Position numbers and translations under genes: made by a program
Notes under the pieces: generated by a model
What the model saw: only the letters and a program-made list of their open reading frames with translations
The model's database searches: none
Told to the model about the DNA's origin: nothing
Source of the DNA: an uncultured Bacteroidia bacterium
GTDB lineage: Bacteria; Bacteroidota; Bacteroidia; Bacteroidales; F082
DNA: 64,000 nucleotides
Direction of reading: 5' to 3'
NCBI GenBank assembly: GCA_902801625.1
Contig: CADCJI010000003.1
Coordinates: 1 to 64,000, forward strand
Shown: positions 49,273 through 58,875 of the stretch, piece after piece
How positions within the stretch are numbered: position 1 is the stretch's first letter
How the letters are laid out: every line of letters starts with the position of its first letter

Positions 49273-50868
49273 ATGATAAATTACAAACATCTAAGCATCT
49301 TTGCCCTTGCCAGCCTTATGGCTTTGGCCGCCTGTAATCCCAAGGAACCCATCCCCGAGGTCATCAGTGAAGAGACCTACGCCGGCGGCGAACTGGGCAC
49401 CACCTTCAACACTTCCCAATCCGCCTATGAAGACCCCACCCCTGCCGTCGAACAGGCTGGTTTGACCACTGCGTTCAAATATGGCGAGTACTTCTTTGAG
49501 CGCACCTACACGCAAAACAATGAGCCTTTCAACGGCCTCGGTCCCCTTTACATCCGCAGCAGCTGCATCGCCTGCCATCCTGGCTATGGTCACGGCATGC
49601 GCATGAACCGTTATCGCGCCGATGACTGGGGCAATGGTTACCTGCTCGTCTTTACTGACAAGAACGATACCTACCTGAGTTCCTACACCGGCATGCCTCA
49701 AACCAAGGCCGTCGCGCCCTTCAAGGCTCCCTTGGACGAGACCCAGATCCAAATCAACTGGCTGAGCTACACCGACGAGTGGGGCAACCAGTTCCCCGAT
49801 GGCGAGACCTATAACCTCACCTATCCTGAGGTCTACATTCCCGAAGAGGCCTTCTATGTGCCGCTCGAAGTAGGTGGTCAGCCCATCCCCTACAGCGACT
49901 TCGTCTGCCGTCTCGAATCGACCATCGGCATCTATGGCACTGGCTTGATCGATGCCATCCCCGACGATTCTTTGAGAGCGCAATACCAAAAGGAATACAA
50001 TGACGGCTATATGCCGAACGGCCTCAATCCCGCCATGTGGGCCGGCTCCGACTTCGCCCCGACGGGCTATTATGGTAACACCACCCATCCCAAGAAGTAC
50101 ACATACGCCCTCACGCGTGGTCCCTTGCAGGATGCCCCTGGCGCCAATGCCATCTGGAATATCACCAATGTGACGCACCACACTAAGATGGGTCACTATA
50201 TGACCGCTGCATACGCCACCAAGGCTTCTCAAGACCCCGATGTGCAGGCTGAGTTCTACAACTACTTCCCACAGTACAACCTCACAGGCAATGTGGAGAC
50301 CGACATCTACAACTACCTGATGATGAACGACCAAATCCCTGAATCCCTGAAAGTTCCCGAGATGAAGGACGAGGACTATGTCAACTTCATGGTTTGGCAC
50401 CGTGGCTTGGCCGTGCCTGCCGCCCGTAACATGGACGACCCCGAAGTGCAACGCGGCAAAGAACTCTTCAACAACATGGGTTGTGCCTACTGCCACCGTC
50501 CGTCGTGGAAGACCGGAGATGACATGTTCACCGACCCGAGCGGCTTCTTTGCCGACGGCGACGCCCGTCTGCCCCGCTATCCCAACCAAAAGATTTGGCC
50601 TTATAGCGACTACATCCAACACAAGCTCCACATGGAGAACGACATCCGCACAGGTTGGTGCCGCACCACTCCGCTCTGGGGTCGTGGTTTGAGTGCCAGA
50701 TGCACCGGACGCAGCGACCGTTTGCACGACTGCCGCGCCCAAACCGTCATCGAGGCCATCATGTGGCATGGCAACGCCCAAAGCGACGCCCGTCGCACGG
50801 TGGAGAAATTCCGCGAACTGCCGAAGAAAGACCGCGATGCTGTCGTGAAATTCATAGATGCAATTTGA
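49273..50868 (+). CDS. di-haem oxidoreductase-like lipoprotein (DUF1111)
   Basis: 531 residues, a lipoprotein (LASLMALAAC). Two haem c attachment sites are visible: SSCIACH (Cys98, Cys101, His102) and MGCAYCH (Cys404, Cys407, His408). The C-terminal run TGWCRTTPLWGRGLSARCTG and LHDCRAQTVIEAIMWHGNAQ is the signature of the family, here with Cys in place of the more common Arg/Gly positions (W-R-T-P-P; HDGRA), giving three extra Cys in a short stretch. The family is a CxxCH relative of di-haem peroxidases, often next to imelysin and thought to serve iron reduction or release. Cytochrome maturation would need CcsBA, encoded 5 kb further on. Confidence 0.88.
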   Translation: MINYKHLSIFALASLMALAACNPKEPIPEVISEETYAGGELGTTFNTSQSAYEDPTPAVEQAGLTTAFKYGEYFFERTYTQNNEPFNGLGPLYIRSSCIACHPGYGHGMRMNRYRADDWGNGYLLVFTDKNDTYLSSYTGMPQTKAVAPFKAPLDETQIQINWLSYTDEWGNQFPDGETYNLTYPEVYIPEEAFYVPLEVGGQPIPYSDFVCRLESTIGIYGTGLIDAIPDDSLRAQYQKEYNDGYMPNGLNPAMWAGSDFAPTGYYGNTTHPKKYTYALTRGPLQDAPGANAIWNITNVTHHTKMGHYMTAAYATKASQDPDVQAEFYNYFPQYNLTGNVETDIYNYLMMNDQIPESLKVPEMKDEDYVNFMVWHRGLAVPAARNMDDPEVQRGKELFNNMGCAYCHRPSWKTGDDMFTDPSGFFADGDARLPRYPNQKIWPYSDYIQHKLHMENDIRTGWCRTTPLWGRGLSARCTGRSDRLHDCRAQTVIEAIMWHGNAQSDARRTVEKFRELPKKDRDAVVKFIDAI

Positions 50869-50899
50869 TTAGCGTCTGTAGATACGTAGCGCTAATAAA

Positions 50900-50940
50900 A
50901 TGTAGAGACGTGCCATGGCGCGTCTCTACATTTTTATTTT
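50900..50940 (+). terminator. palindromic terminator after DUF1111 gene
   Basis: TGTAGAGACG-TGCCATGGCG-CGTCTCTACA followed by TTTTTATTTT; nearly perfect 15-bp arms. The rest of the 301-bp gap up to 51169 holds A/T-rich leader sequence and the promoter box at 51094. Confidence 0.85.
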
Positions 50941-51093
50941 CTCGATTTCGTTTTTCTGTCAGCAACAATATGGGCAGGCGAAAGCATAATTGTGATGGCA
51001 GTGGCTTTGATCCATGCCATCCTCTGATTCACCTACAAAATGACCTGAAATCAAAAAAACAATCGTTTTTTCATTTGGTTTCTTAAAAATCTG

Positions 51094-51101
51094 TATTTTT
51101 G
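51094..51101 (+). promoter_or_regulatory. -7 box of T9SS Fn3 giant
   Basis: TATTTTTG 68 bp before the start codon, followed by a leader without obvious structure. Confidence 0.6.
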
Positions 51102-51169
51102 CATGCTAAAAAACCGATAGAAATCTTGAAAACCCAATTATCATAGTATTAACTTAAACACAAAACAAA

Positions 51170-54100
51170 ATGAAAAGAAAGAATTTACTTTTCTTGCTGC
51201 TATTGGTATTGTTCATGCCTTGGGCAGCAAATGCACAAGAATCAATCCCTTACACCGAGGGATTTGAGAACATGAGCTCCGCCGACGACCTTGCTGCCGC
51301 TGGTTGGATTTCGTACCAAACGCACAGTGGAAGTTTCTTAGCTATTGAAACAACAGCCTCGAATGTTCACAGTGGTTCCCAGGCTCTTAAGATTGACAGC
51401 TGGAACGCTGGTAGTACTTCTGATTTTGTAGTCGTTGGACTTCCTCTGGTTGATGCAGCTATCAACACACTGCAAATCACCTTCTCTTACAAAGTTTCAA
51501 CGGGTAACGTTTATGTCGGTTATCTGACCGATGCCAACGATGCCAGCACTTTTGTGCCTTTGGAATCGTATATAGCTTCATCAAGCTACACAACTGTTAC
51601 CAAGGAACTGAACGAAGCTCCGGCCACAGCTGCCCGTATTGCTATCAAGTATCTGAATTGGTACAGATGCTATGTTGATGACATTGAGGTGAAAGCCCTG
51701 CCCACCTGTGTCAAACCAACGTTGGGCAACGCGCAATTTATCTCAGAAGAAGGAGCTTCCTTCCAATGGACCGAAAACGGAAGCGCCACCGATTGGGTGC
51801 TCGAATACAGCACTGATCAAAACTTCACAAATGCCACTTCGGTAAGCCGTAGCGGTATTTCCAGTTATGCCATTACAGGCCTCACCGCTGGAACCACTTA
51901 CTACGTCCGTGTGAAGTCTGACTGCGGCGGCGGTGACACAAGCGACTGGAGTAACACGGTTAGCTTCACCACACTCTGCGAGCCAATCAACGCCGAGGGC
52001 TACAGCGAGAACTTTGACGAGTATGAGGTGGCTTCAAACTACACCGCTCCTTCAGCTCGTGTACTGCCTGACTGCTGGAGTGCCATCAACACAACCTCTT
52101 ACAGCAGCTATTCGGTTTTCCCGACCATTTATTACTACAGCAGCACCAACTATGCCAACTCAACGCCTAACAGCTTGAAATTATATTCATACTATTCAAG
52201 CTACTCCAATTACGACCCGCAACCGCAATACGCCATCCTGCCTCCTATGAATAGCTTGGCCGGTATGCAAGTGACGCTGAAGGCCCGTGGCTACAACACC
52301 AGCAGCACCTTCAAGATTGGAACGATGAGCGACCCGAGCGACGCCAGCACCTTCACGATGATTACGGAGCAAACCGGGCTGACCACCTCCTATCAGGAAT
52401 TCGAATACGTGATTCCCGTCAACTGCCACGACAACTTCCTCGCCATCATGATTGATGCCGCCTCTTCGAGCAGAACATACAACGGTGCCTATATCGATGA
52501 CATCGTCATCACTGAGGCTCCTGCCTGCACAAAGCCCATGGGTCTGGAAGTTGTGAGTGCCTCCACCACGTCGGCCACCCTTAGCTGGACCGCTAGTGGC
52601 AACGAAACCGCTTGGCAGATTTGCCTTGACGGCGACGAAACCAACCTCATCGACGCCAACAGCAACCCCTTCACCATTGAAGGCCTCACCGCTGCCACAA
52701 GCTACACCGCCAAGGTTCGTGCCAACTGCGGCGATGAAGACTATAGCGACTGGAGCAACACGGTGACCATCGAAACCTTGTGCGATGTCATCACCATCAC
52801 CGAATCGTGGAGCGAAAACTTCAACAGCCTCACTGCGGGTATTCCCAACTGCTGGGATAACAGCGAAGGCACCACAACAGATGCCTCATACAAGTGGAGC
52901 TACTATACCACTGGCCATGATGGCGCTGGTTTGCGTTTCAACTCCTATAGCAACAGCACTGGCAACACCAACTTCCTGAAGACCCCCACCCTCAGCTTGC
53001 CTGCCGACCAGGTGATGCAGCTGACCTTCTGGTACAAGAACCCCACGGGCGGCGACTTCTCAGTCTATATCTCCACCGATGGTGGTGCGACCTACACAAC
53101 AGCCTTGGCCACTGGCCTTACCGGTGTGTCGTCATGGACCGAACATCCTGTCATCTATCTTGCTGATTATGCTGGCCAAGAAGTGGTCATCGTCTTCAAA
53201 GGTACCTCAAACTATGGTAGTGGCGATGCCTACATCTACTTGGATGACGTCACCGTTATGGAGGCACCTACTTGCCTTAAACCTACCGACGTGGAAGTGA
53301 CTACCAATGCTTTGACTGCTACCATCACTTGGGTGAGCGAAGCTGGCGAATACGATGTGGCTTATTCCACTGATAATACTGCCAACCCCGATGAAAACAT
53401 CGCTGGCACGGCTACTGAAGAGACCTACACGATGAGCGACCTCGCCCTTGGCGACCATTACTTCTGGGTGCGCGCCAACTGCGGTAGCGACGGCTACAGC
53501 GAATGGGTTGGTCCCGTCAGCGTGCATATCGGATATTGTGTGCCTACTCCCAGCAATGTGGACGGCAACGGCATCTCCAACGTGACCTTCGGCATGGGCG
53601 ACAACATTGTCAACAACGACACGCCTAAAGCCACTTACGCTGACTATTCAAGCCAAATCGGTGCTGTGCAAGCTGGTGTGGAATCCACCATTGCCATCAC
53701 CTACGCTACAGGCTACACCTACGGCACTATCATTTGGGTTGACCTCGACAACAGCCTGAGTTTCGAAGACAGCGAAATCGTTTATACTGGTACTAGCGGA
53801 GATGTCAACCCCACCACGCTGAACGCCGCCATCACCATTCCTGCCACACAAACTCCTGGCGATTATATGATGCGTATCGGTGGTGCCGACAGTGGCTTTG
53901 ATAGCTACATCAGCAATCCTTCCACCACAGCTCCTTCCGCTTGCTACAATGGCAACTGGGCTTGCTTCCAAGACTACACCCTGCGTGTGCTTGAGGCTCC
54001 TTCCTGCCTGCTGCCTACCAATGTGGCCATCAACTACACTGGCGGCACCGAAGCCACCATTAGCTGGACCAGCGATGCCGAAGCTTGGAACATGCGCGTG

Positions 54101-55732
54101 AACGGCGTTGATGTCAACGGCATCATCACCAATCCTTACCTGTTGACCGGACTTGAACTGGCCACCACCTACAGCGTGGAAGTGCAGGCCAACTGTGGCG
54201 AAGATGGCACCAGTGAATGGAGCAATGCTGTCAGCTTCACCACTGACCTCTGCATGCCTGAAAACCAATGCGAAATCAGCTACAGCTTCTATGACCAATA
54301 CGATGACAGCTGGAACGGCGCTTATATGAATATTGTGGATGCCGCAACACAAGAAGTGCTTTACGAACTGACTATGCCTGAGGTCGATGGACCTTACGAA
54401 GGCTCTTTCAATGTCTGCGACGGTCGCGACATCCAATTCGTTTGGGTGAGCGGAAGCTATCCTAGAGAATGTGGCTACGAATTCACTCACAATGGCGAGA
54501 CCATCCTTGAAAAGGCTACAAATACAGCAGCTCCCGACGCAGGTATTGTCCTCACCTACACCGTGAATTGCTCTGCTGCCCAGACCTTACCCAAGGAAAT
54601 CACTGGCTACGGTGAAGACGATGGCAACTACTACCTCATCGCTTTGCCCTTCGACGGTGGCGAAGAGGGTGTCAATCCCGAATCCATTGAGGGCATGCTT
54701 ACCGATGAATACGACCTCTACTATTTCGATGAGGCAGGCGACAATGAAGGTAATGAATGGATGAACTACAAAGTTGCTCCTTTCAACCTCGTTTCTGGCA
54801 AGGGCTACCTCTATGCCAGCAAGAATCCAACCACGATTACCTTCACCGGTAATCCTATCGAAGGCACCGAGTACAATGTCACATTGAAAAAGACAGATGG
54901 CGCTGATTGGTCGGGCTGGAACCTCGTGGGCAACCCCTTCAACGTAACTGCTTACATCGACCGCGGCTTCTATACCTTAGATAGTGATGGAAAAGAGGTC
55001 GTTATCTCTAGCAGCACCAGCATTGAACACATGGAAGGCATTTTCGTCGAAGCTAATTCCGATGGGGAGCAGATGACCTTCACCACCAACGCACCTCTCC
55101 AAGGCAAGAAACAAATCGTTCTCAACCTTACCCAAGGCCGTGGCAACACCATCGACCGTGCCATCGTCCGTTTCGGCCAAAGCCAAATGATGCCCAAGTT
55201 TATGTTGAACGAGAACCACACCAAGATGTACATCCCCAAAGACAACAAGGACTTCGCTATGGTGTCTGGAAGCAATAATGGCAGACTTCCCGTCAACTTC
55301 GAACCTGCCGAAGACGGCACTTACTTCATCAACGTCGACATCGAGAATGTGAGGGTGAAATACCTGCACCTCATCGACCGCGAGACGGGTATGGATGTTG
55401 ACCTGCTCCAGAACCCGACTTACAAGTTCGAAGCCAAGAAGGCTGAAAAGCCCAACCGCTTCGAACTGTTGTTCAAGACGGGTTCCAGCCAATTCAAGGA
55501 GGTGTTCTCCAGCTTTAGTGGAGACAACTTCAGCTTCTGCAACAATGGCAACTGGATCATCAACAACGATGGCGACGCCATCCTCCAAGTGATTGACGTC
55601 AATGGCCAAATCCTGAGCAGCGAAAGAATCAGTGGTAGTGTCAGCAAGCACATCGATGCCACTCCTGGTGTCTACATGCTCCGCCTCGTCAACGGCGAGA
55701 ACGTGAAGGTCCAGAAGATCGTTGTTGAATAA
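51170..55732 (+). CDS. giant Fn3/GEVED surface protein with T9SS sorting domain
   Basis: 1520 residues with a signal peptide (1-23, WAANAQ). Domains alternate: a choice-of-anchor-J-like domain (about 26-180), Fn3 (CVKPTLGNAQFISEEGASFQ), anchor-J-like (PDCWSAINTTSYSSY), Fn3 (LEVVSASTTSATLSWTASGN), anchor-J-like (GIPNCWDNSEG), Fn3, a GEVED domain (TIIWVDLDNSLSFEDSEIVY), Fn3, a short DQYDDSWNGAYMNI domain and a wide beta region, then a T9SS tail (ILQVIDVNGQILSSERISGS ... VQKIVVE). It is a paralogue of the B12-controlled giant at 34469-39103 but has no riboswitch. A surface adhesin or binding protein is likely; ligand unknown. Confidence 0.88.
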   Translation: MKRKNLLFLLLLVLFMPWAANAQESIPYTEGFENMSSADDLAAAGWISYQTHSGSFLAIETTASNVHSGSQALKIDSWNAGSTSDFVVVGLPLVDAAINTLQITFSYKVSTGNVYVGYLTDANDASTFVPLESYIASSSYTTVTKELNEAPATAARIAIKYLNWYRCYVDDIEVKALPTCVKPTLGNAQFISEEGASFQWTENGSATDWVLEYSTDQNFTNATSVSRSGISSYAITGLTAGTTYYVRVKSDCGGGDTSDWSNTVSFTTLCEPINAEGYSENFDEYEVASNYTAPSARVLPDCWSAINTTSYSSYSVFPTIYYYSSTNYANSTPNSLKLYSYYSSYSNYDPQPQYAILPPMNSLAGMQVTLKARGYNTSSTFKIGTMSDPSDASTFTMITEQTGLTTSYQEFEYVIPVNCHDNFLAIMIDAASSSRTYNGAYIDDIVITEAPACTKPMGLEVVSASTTSATLSWTASGNETAWQICLDGDETNLIDANSNPFTIEGLTAATSYTAKVRANCGDEDYSDWSNTVTIETLCDVITITESWSENFNSLTAGIPNCWDNSEGTTTDASYKWSYYTTGHDGAGLRFNSYSNSTGNTNFLKTPTLSLPADQVMQLTFWYKNPTGGDFSVYISTDGGATYTTALATGLTGVSSWTEHPVIYLADYAGQEVVIVFKGTSNYGSGDAYIYLDDVTVMEAPTCLKPTDVEVTTNALTATITWVSEAGEYDVAYSTDNTANPDENIAGTATEETYTMSDLALGDHYFWVRANCGSDGYSEWVGPVSVHIGYCVPTPSNVDGNGISNVTFGMGDNIVNNDTPKATYADYSSQIGAVQAGVESTIAITYATGYTYGTIIWVDLDNSLSFEDSEIVYTGTSGDVNPTTLNAAITIPATQTPGDYMMRIGGADSGFDSYISNPSTTAPSACYNGNWACFQDYTLRVLEAPSCLLPTNVAINYTGGTEATISWTSDAEAWNMRVNGVDVNGIITNPYLLTGLELATTYSVEVQANCGEDGTSEWSNAVSFTTDLCMPENQCEISYSFYDQYDDSWNGAYMNIVDAATQEVLYELTMPEVDGPYEGSFNVCDGRDIQFVWVSGSYPRECGYEFTHNGETILEKATNTAAPDAGIVLTYTVNCSAAQTLPKEITGYGEDDGNYYLIALPFDGGEEGVNPESIEGMLTDEYDLYYFDEAGDNEGNEWMNYKVAPFNLVSGKGYLYASKNPTTITFTGNPIEGTEYNVTLKKTDGADWSGWNLVGNPFNVTAYIDRGFYTLDSDGKEVVISSSTSIEHMEGIFVEANSDGEQMTFTTNAPLQGKKQIVLNLTQGRGNTIDRAIVRFGQSQMMPKFMLNENHTKMYIPKDNKDFAMVSGSNNGRLPVNFEPAEDGTYFINVDIENVRVKYLHLIDRETGMDVDLLQNPTYKFEAKKAEKPNRFELLFKTGSSQFKEVFSSFSGDNFSFCNNGNWIINNDGDAILQVIDVNGQILSSERISGSVSKHIDATPGVYMLRLVNGENVKVQKIVVE

Positions 55733-55774
55733 TATAGTTTGAAATGACGTGCTTAGGCTCGTCACAAAGGTTCA

Positions 55775-55800
55775 GTAGGGCTGCCATACGGCAGCCCTAC
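55775..55800 (+). terminator. palindrome after T9SS Fn3 giant
   Basis: GTAGGGCTGCC-ATA-CGGCAGCCCTAC: 11-bp perfect stem, of a widely dispersed type; no long T run follows. Confidence 0.65.
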
Positions 55801-55880
55801 ATCCTTATTAATGAGGACATACCCACCCAAAAATCGCCAAACATGGGGAGGTAGGACAAATATTTTTTTTCAGACATTTG
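55800..55880 (+). promoter_or_regulatory. dyad-plus-promoter module, copy 3
   Basis: CATCCTTATTAATGAGGACA, then AAAATCGCCAAACATGGGGA, then GACATTTGCAGC 27 bp later and a leader GTAATTGAAACTATACTG. The sequence parallels copy 2 block by block, including the leader. Confidence 0.55.
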
Positions 55881-55904
55881 CAGCGTAATTGAAACTATAC
55901 TGCA

Positions 55905-57077
55905 ATGAAATACGTTCGCCACATTACATCAGTCCTAGTCATCATACTCATCGCCGTCCTTGCCGTTGGAACGGTTGTCGAGAAACTACACGGGTCGGAA
56001 TTCGCACTAGCCCATGTCTATTCGGCATGGTGGTTCGTTGGTCTGTGGGCTATGATGGCAGGGCTCATCATCTATATGGCAGTGAAATGCCGACTGTGGA
56101 AACGGATGGCGGTATGTGCCCTGCATGTTTCTATCCTGCTCATCCTCCTTGGTGCCTTGCTCACCATGCTCACGGGTCAACACGGCAGGATGAAACTCGA
56201 ACCCAACCGACCCAACAGCCAGTTCTTCATCCAAGACAAGGGCGAGATCACAAAAGTGGCGCTTCCTTTCAGCCTCACTTTGGATCGTTTTGAAATTGAG
56301 ACCTACCCCGACTCAAAAATGCCTAAGGACTACATCAGCCATCTTCATCTCACTGATGGCAACACCACAACGGAGACCGTCATCTCGATGAATAACATAT
56401 TGAGACACAAGCATTACCGTTTTTACCAAAGCGATTTCGATGAGCAAGGCAACTCCATCCTCGACGTCGCCCGCGACCCTTGGGGCATCGGTGTGACCTA
56501 TGCGGGCTATGCGCTGCTTTTTGCCGCTTTGGTGGCTATTCTTATCGAACGACGAAAGACTTTCCGAGCTGTCACATGGTCGTGGCTTGCAGTGCTCGTA
56601 GTATTGATGGTAGTGCTCTACATCAGGATGCTCACCCATCCTCTGTTGCCCGTGCTGCGCTCACCCTTCTTCAGCTTCCACATCTCTACCATTGTCACGG
56701 CCTACGCCTTGTTGCTGGGCATTCTGGTAGTTGGCATCATCGCCCTCATCAAGCCGAAAGACAAAGTTCGTATGGAACGATTGAAAAGCCTTAGTACGGC
56801 GATGCTTTATCCAGCAGTGGCTTTGTTGGCCATTGGCATTTTCATCGGTGCCATTTGGGCCAACGTCTCTTGGGGTAACTATTGGTCGTGGGATCCGAAG
56901 GAAGTTTGGGCACTCATCACCCTGCTCATCTACGCTGCCCCGCTACACGAAAAGCTTTGGAAATCGTTCCAAAAGCCTATGTTTTTCCATATTTATGGCA
57001 TCCTTGCCTTTTTGAGCGTACTGATTACCTATTTCGGCGTGAACTTGCTTTTGGGCGGGGTACATGCCTATAATTGA
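55905..57077 (+). CDS. ccsA: fused cytochrome c biogenesis protein CcsBA (ResB-ResC)
   Basis: 390 residues. The N-terminal 185 residues carry three hydrophobic helices and a periplasmic domain (KVALPFSLTLDRFEIETYPD, DPWGIGVTYAGYALLF) of ResB/CcsB type; the C-terminal part is CcsA/ResC with the haem-handling motif SWGNYWSWDPKEVW (from Trp323) and the end FGVNLLLGGVHAY. The pair exports haem and attaches it to CxxCH of cytochromes c outside the membrane. Most fused CcsBA proteins are longer; this one is compact. It could mature the di-haem DUF1111 protein encoded upstream. It is preceded by the dyad-plus-promoter module shared with the porin. Confidence 0.9.
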   Translation: MKYVRHITSVLVIILIAVLAVGTVVEKLHGSEFALAHVYSAWWFVGLWAMMAGLIIYMAVKCRLWKRMAVCALHVSILLILLGALLTMLTGQHGRMKLEPNRPNSQFFIQDKGEITKVALPFSLTLDRFEIETYPDSKMPKDYISHLHLTDGNTTTETVISMNNILRHKHYRFYQSDFDEQGNSILDVARDPWGIGVTYAGYALLFAALVAILIERRKTFRAVTWSWLAVLVVLMVVLYIRMLTHPLLPVLRSPFFSFHISTIVTAYALLLGILVVGIIALIKPKDKVRMERLKSLSTAMLYPAVALLAIGIFIGAIWANVSWGNYWSWDPKEVWALITLLIYAAPLHEKLWKSFQKPMFFHIYGILAFLSVLITYFGVNLLLGGVHAYN

Positions 57078-57136
57078 TAGCTGAGACATAATACCGCATT
57101 ACTCAAATAATTCCTTTTGCAATGATAGTTTTTTCT

Positions 57137-57144
57137 TACTTTTG
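57137..57144 (+). promoter_or_regulatory. -7 box of C69 dipeptidase gene
   Basis: TACTTTTG 23 bp before the start codon. Confidence 0.6.
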
Positions 57145-57167
57145 CAAAGAATAAAACCTATCATTCT

Positions 57168-58865
57168 ATGAAAAGACTATTATTTGTTATGCTGATGGTC
57201 ATCATGGGCTGGGAGCCTGTGATGGCTTGCACTAACTTAATCGTAGGCAAGAAAGCATCCACCGATGGCAGCGTGATGTGCACCTACAACTGCGATGGTT
57301 TCGGCTTCTCCGGATCACTGTCTTACAGTCCTTCAGGACAACATGAAAAAGGCGAACTCATTGCCATCCACGGCTGGGGGCCATCCCATGAAGGACAATA
57401 TGTGAAACAAGTGGAATATACCTATAATGTGGTTGGCTTGATGAACGAAAAGCAAGTGACCATCGTGGAGACCACCTTCGACGGGCGATTGGAGCTGGTC
57501 AACCAAGAAGGCCTGTTGGACTATTTCTCTCTGATGCGTTTGGCTTTGCAGCGCTCCTCGACCGCTCGGGAAGCTATTCGTTGCATGGTAGAACTCGTTG
57601 AGGAATACGGTTATAACAGTAGCGGAGAGACCCTCACCATCTGCGACCCCAACGAGGCTTGGATCATGGAAATCATCGGTAAAGGGCCTGGCCGCAAGGG
57701 TGCCGTTTGGGTGGCCTTGCGCATCCCCGATGACTGCATCTGCGCCCATGCCAACCTGAGCCGCATCCGTCAGTTCCCGTTAGAGAAACGGTCAAAAAAC
57801 AGCATTAGCAGCAAAAACCTCAAGAAAATCAACAATCCTGAGATTGAATGCGTCTATGCCGCCGATGTGATCAGTTTCGCCAAGGAATGGGGCTATTTCA
57901 ACGGCAAGGACGAGGACTTCTCATTCCGCGATGCCTACTGCCCCATCGACTTCGAAAATGTGCGCTATGCCGATGCCCGCGTGTGGAGTTTCTTCCGCCA
58001 TCACTATAGCCACGAGGAGATGGACAAATACCTGCCCTACATCAATGGCGACTTTGAGGTCTGCGACCATTTGCCGCTTTGGATCAAACCGGACAAACCC
58101 TTGTCCTTGCGCGACTTGCAGAATGACATGCGTGACCATTTCGAAGGTACACCTTTAGATATGACCTCCGACATGACCGCTGGACCATGGGGCATGCCCA
58201 TCCGTCCGCTGCCGATGCATTTCAAGGATAACGACAGCGTCAACTACTACCGTGAGCGCCCCATCGCCACGCAACAATCCGGTTTCACCATGACCTGCCA
58301 GATGCGTTCGTGGTTGCCCAACGATGTGGGTGGCGTGACTTGGTTCAACTGCGATGACGCTAACATGGTGGCCTATGTACCGCTCTACTGCTGCATCACG
58401 CAAGTGCCCGATTGTTTCCGTCAGGAGAACAACCCACGCAACGAGTTCAGCGACAAGTCAGCTTTTTGGATGAACAACTGGGTGGCCAACATGGTCTATC
58501 CCCGCTATTCGATGATGATTGGCGACCTTCGTAAAGCACAAAACGAGCTGGAGGACTATTATTTCGACGACCAAGACAGCGTACTCACCGCCATCGAAAA
58601 GATGACGCCTGCCGACCGTCAAGGCTACCTGAACCGAAAGAGCATTGCCTACGCTGACAAGATGATGCAGCGTTGGGACAAATTGGCCAAATACCTCATT
58701 GTGAAATACAATGACCAAGTGGTGAAGCGTGTCGATAAAGATGGGAACTTCCAACGTTGGGGCTACGAAACGCCCGGTTACGACCAACAGTTCATCGATG
58801 CCATTGGCAAATCCACTGGCGACCGTTACAAACTGAAAAAAGTCATTGAACGCAGGGAAAGGTAA
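57168..58865 (+). CDS. C69-family dipeptidase
   Basis: 565 residues. Residues 1-20 are a signal peptide and Cys21 begins CTNLIVGKKASTDGSVMCTY, the N-terminal nucleophile motif of C69 (U34) Ntn-hydrolases such as PepDA. Cleavage right before the Cys would both export the enzyme and expose the catalytic residue. Other family points: EYTYNVVGLMNEKQVTI, SGETLTICDPNEAWIMEIIG and GPWGMPIRPLPMHFK. A periplasmic dipeptidase is likely; the sequence PVMAC could also be read as a weak lipobox, which would block the nucleophile, so I prefer the first. Ends 10 bp from the convergent SDR gene. Confidence 0.9.
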   Translation: MKRLLFVMLMVIMGWEPVMACTNLIVGKKASTDGSVMCTYNCDGFGFSGSLSYSPSGQHEKGELIAIHGWGPSHEGQYVKQVEYTYNVVGLMNEKQVTIVETTFDGRLELVNQEGLLDYFSLMRLALQRSSTAREAIRCMVELVEEYGYNSSGETLTICDPNEAWIMEIIGKGPGRKGAVWVALRIPDDCICAHANLSRIRQFPLEKRSKNSISSKNLKKINNPEIECVYAADVISFAKEWGYFNGKDEDFSFRDAYCPIDFENVRYADARVWSFFRHHYSHEEMDKYLPYINGDFEVCDHLPLWIKPDKPLSLRDLQNDMRDHFEGTPLDMTSDMTAGPWGMPIRPLPMHFKDNDSVNYYRERPIATQQSGFTMTCQMRSWLPNDVGGVTWFNCDDANMVAYVPLYCCITQVPDCFRQENNPRNEFSDKSAFWMNNWVANMVYPRYSMMIGDLRKAQNELEDYYFDDQDSVLTAIEKMTPADRQGYLNRKSIAYADKMMQRWDKLAKYLIVKYNDQVVKRVDKDGNFQRWGYETPGYDQQFIDAIGKSTGDRYKLKKVIERRER

Positions 58866-58875
58866 GCACCTTCTT

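Noticed and set aside
49291-50781. 496-codon minus-strand frame
   Set aside because: Antisense to the di-haem oxidoreductase gene, which has haem motifs and a lipobox. The composition (rich in Val, Gly, His, Arg) is that of a codon-bias shadow.
53648-54490. 280-codon minus-strand frame
   Set aside because: Antisense to the T9SS Fn3 giant; no start signal or family features.
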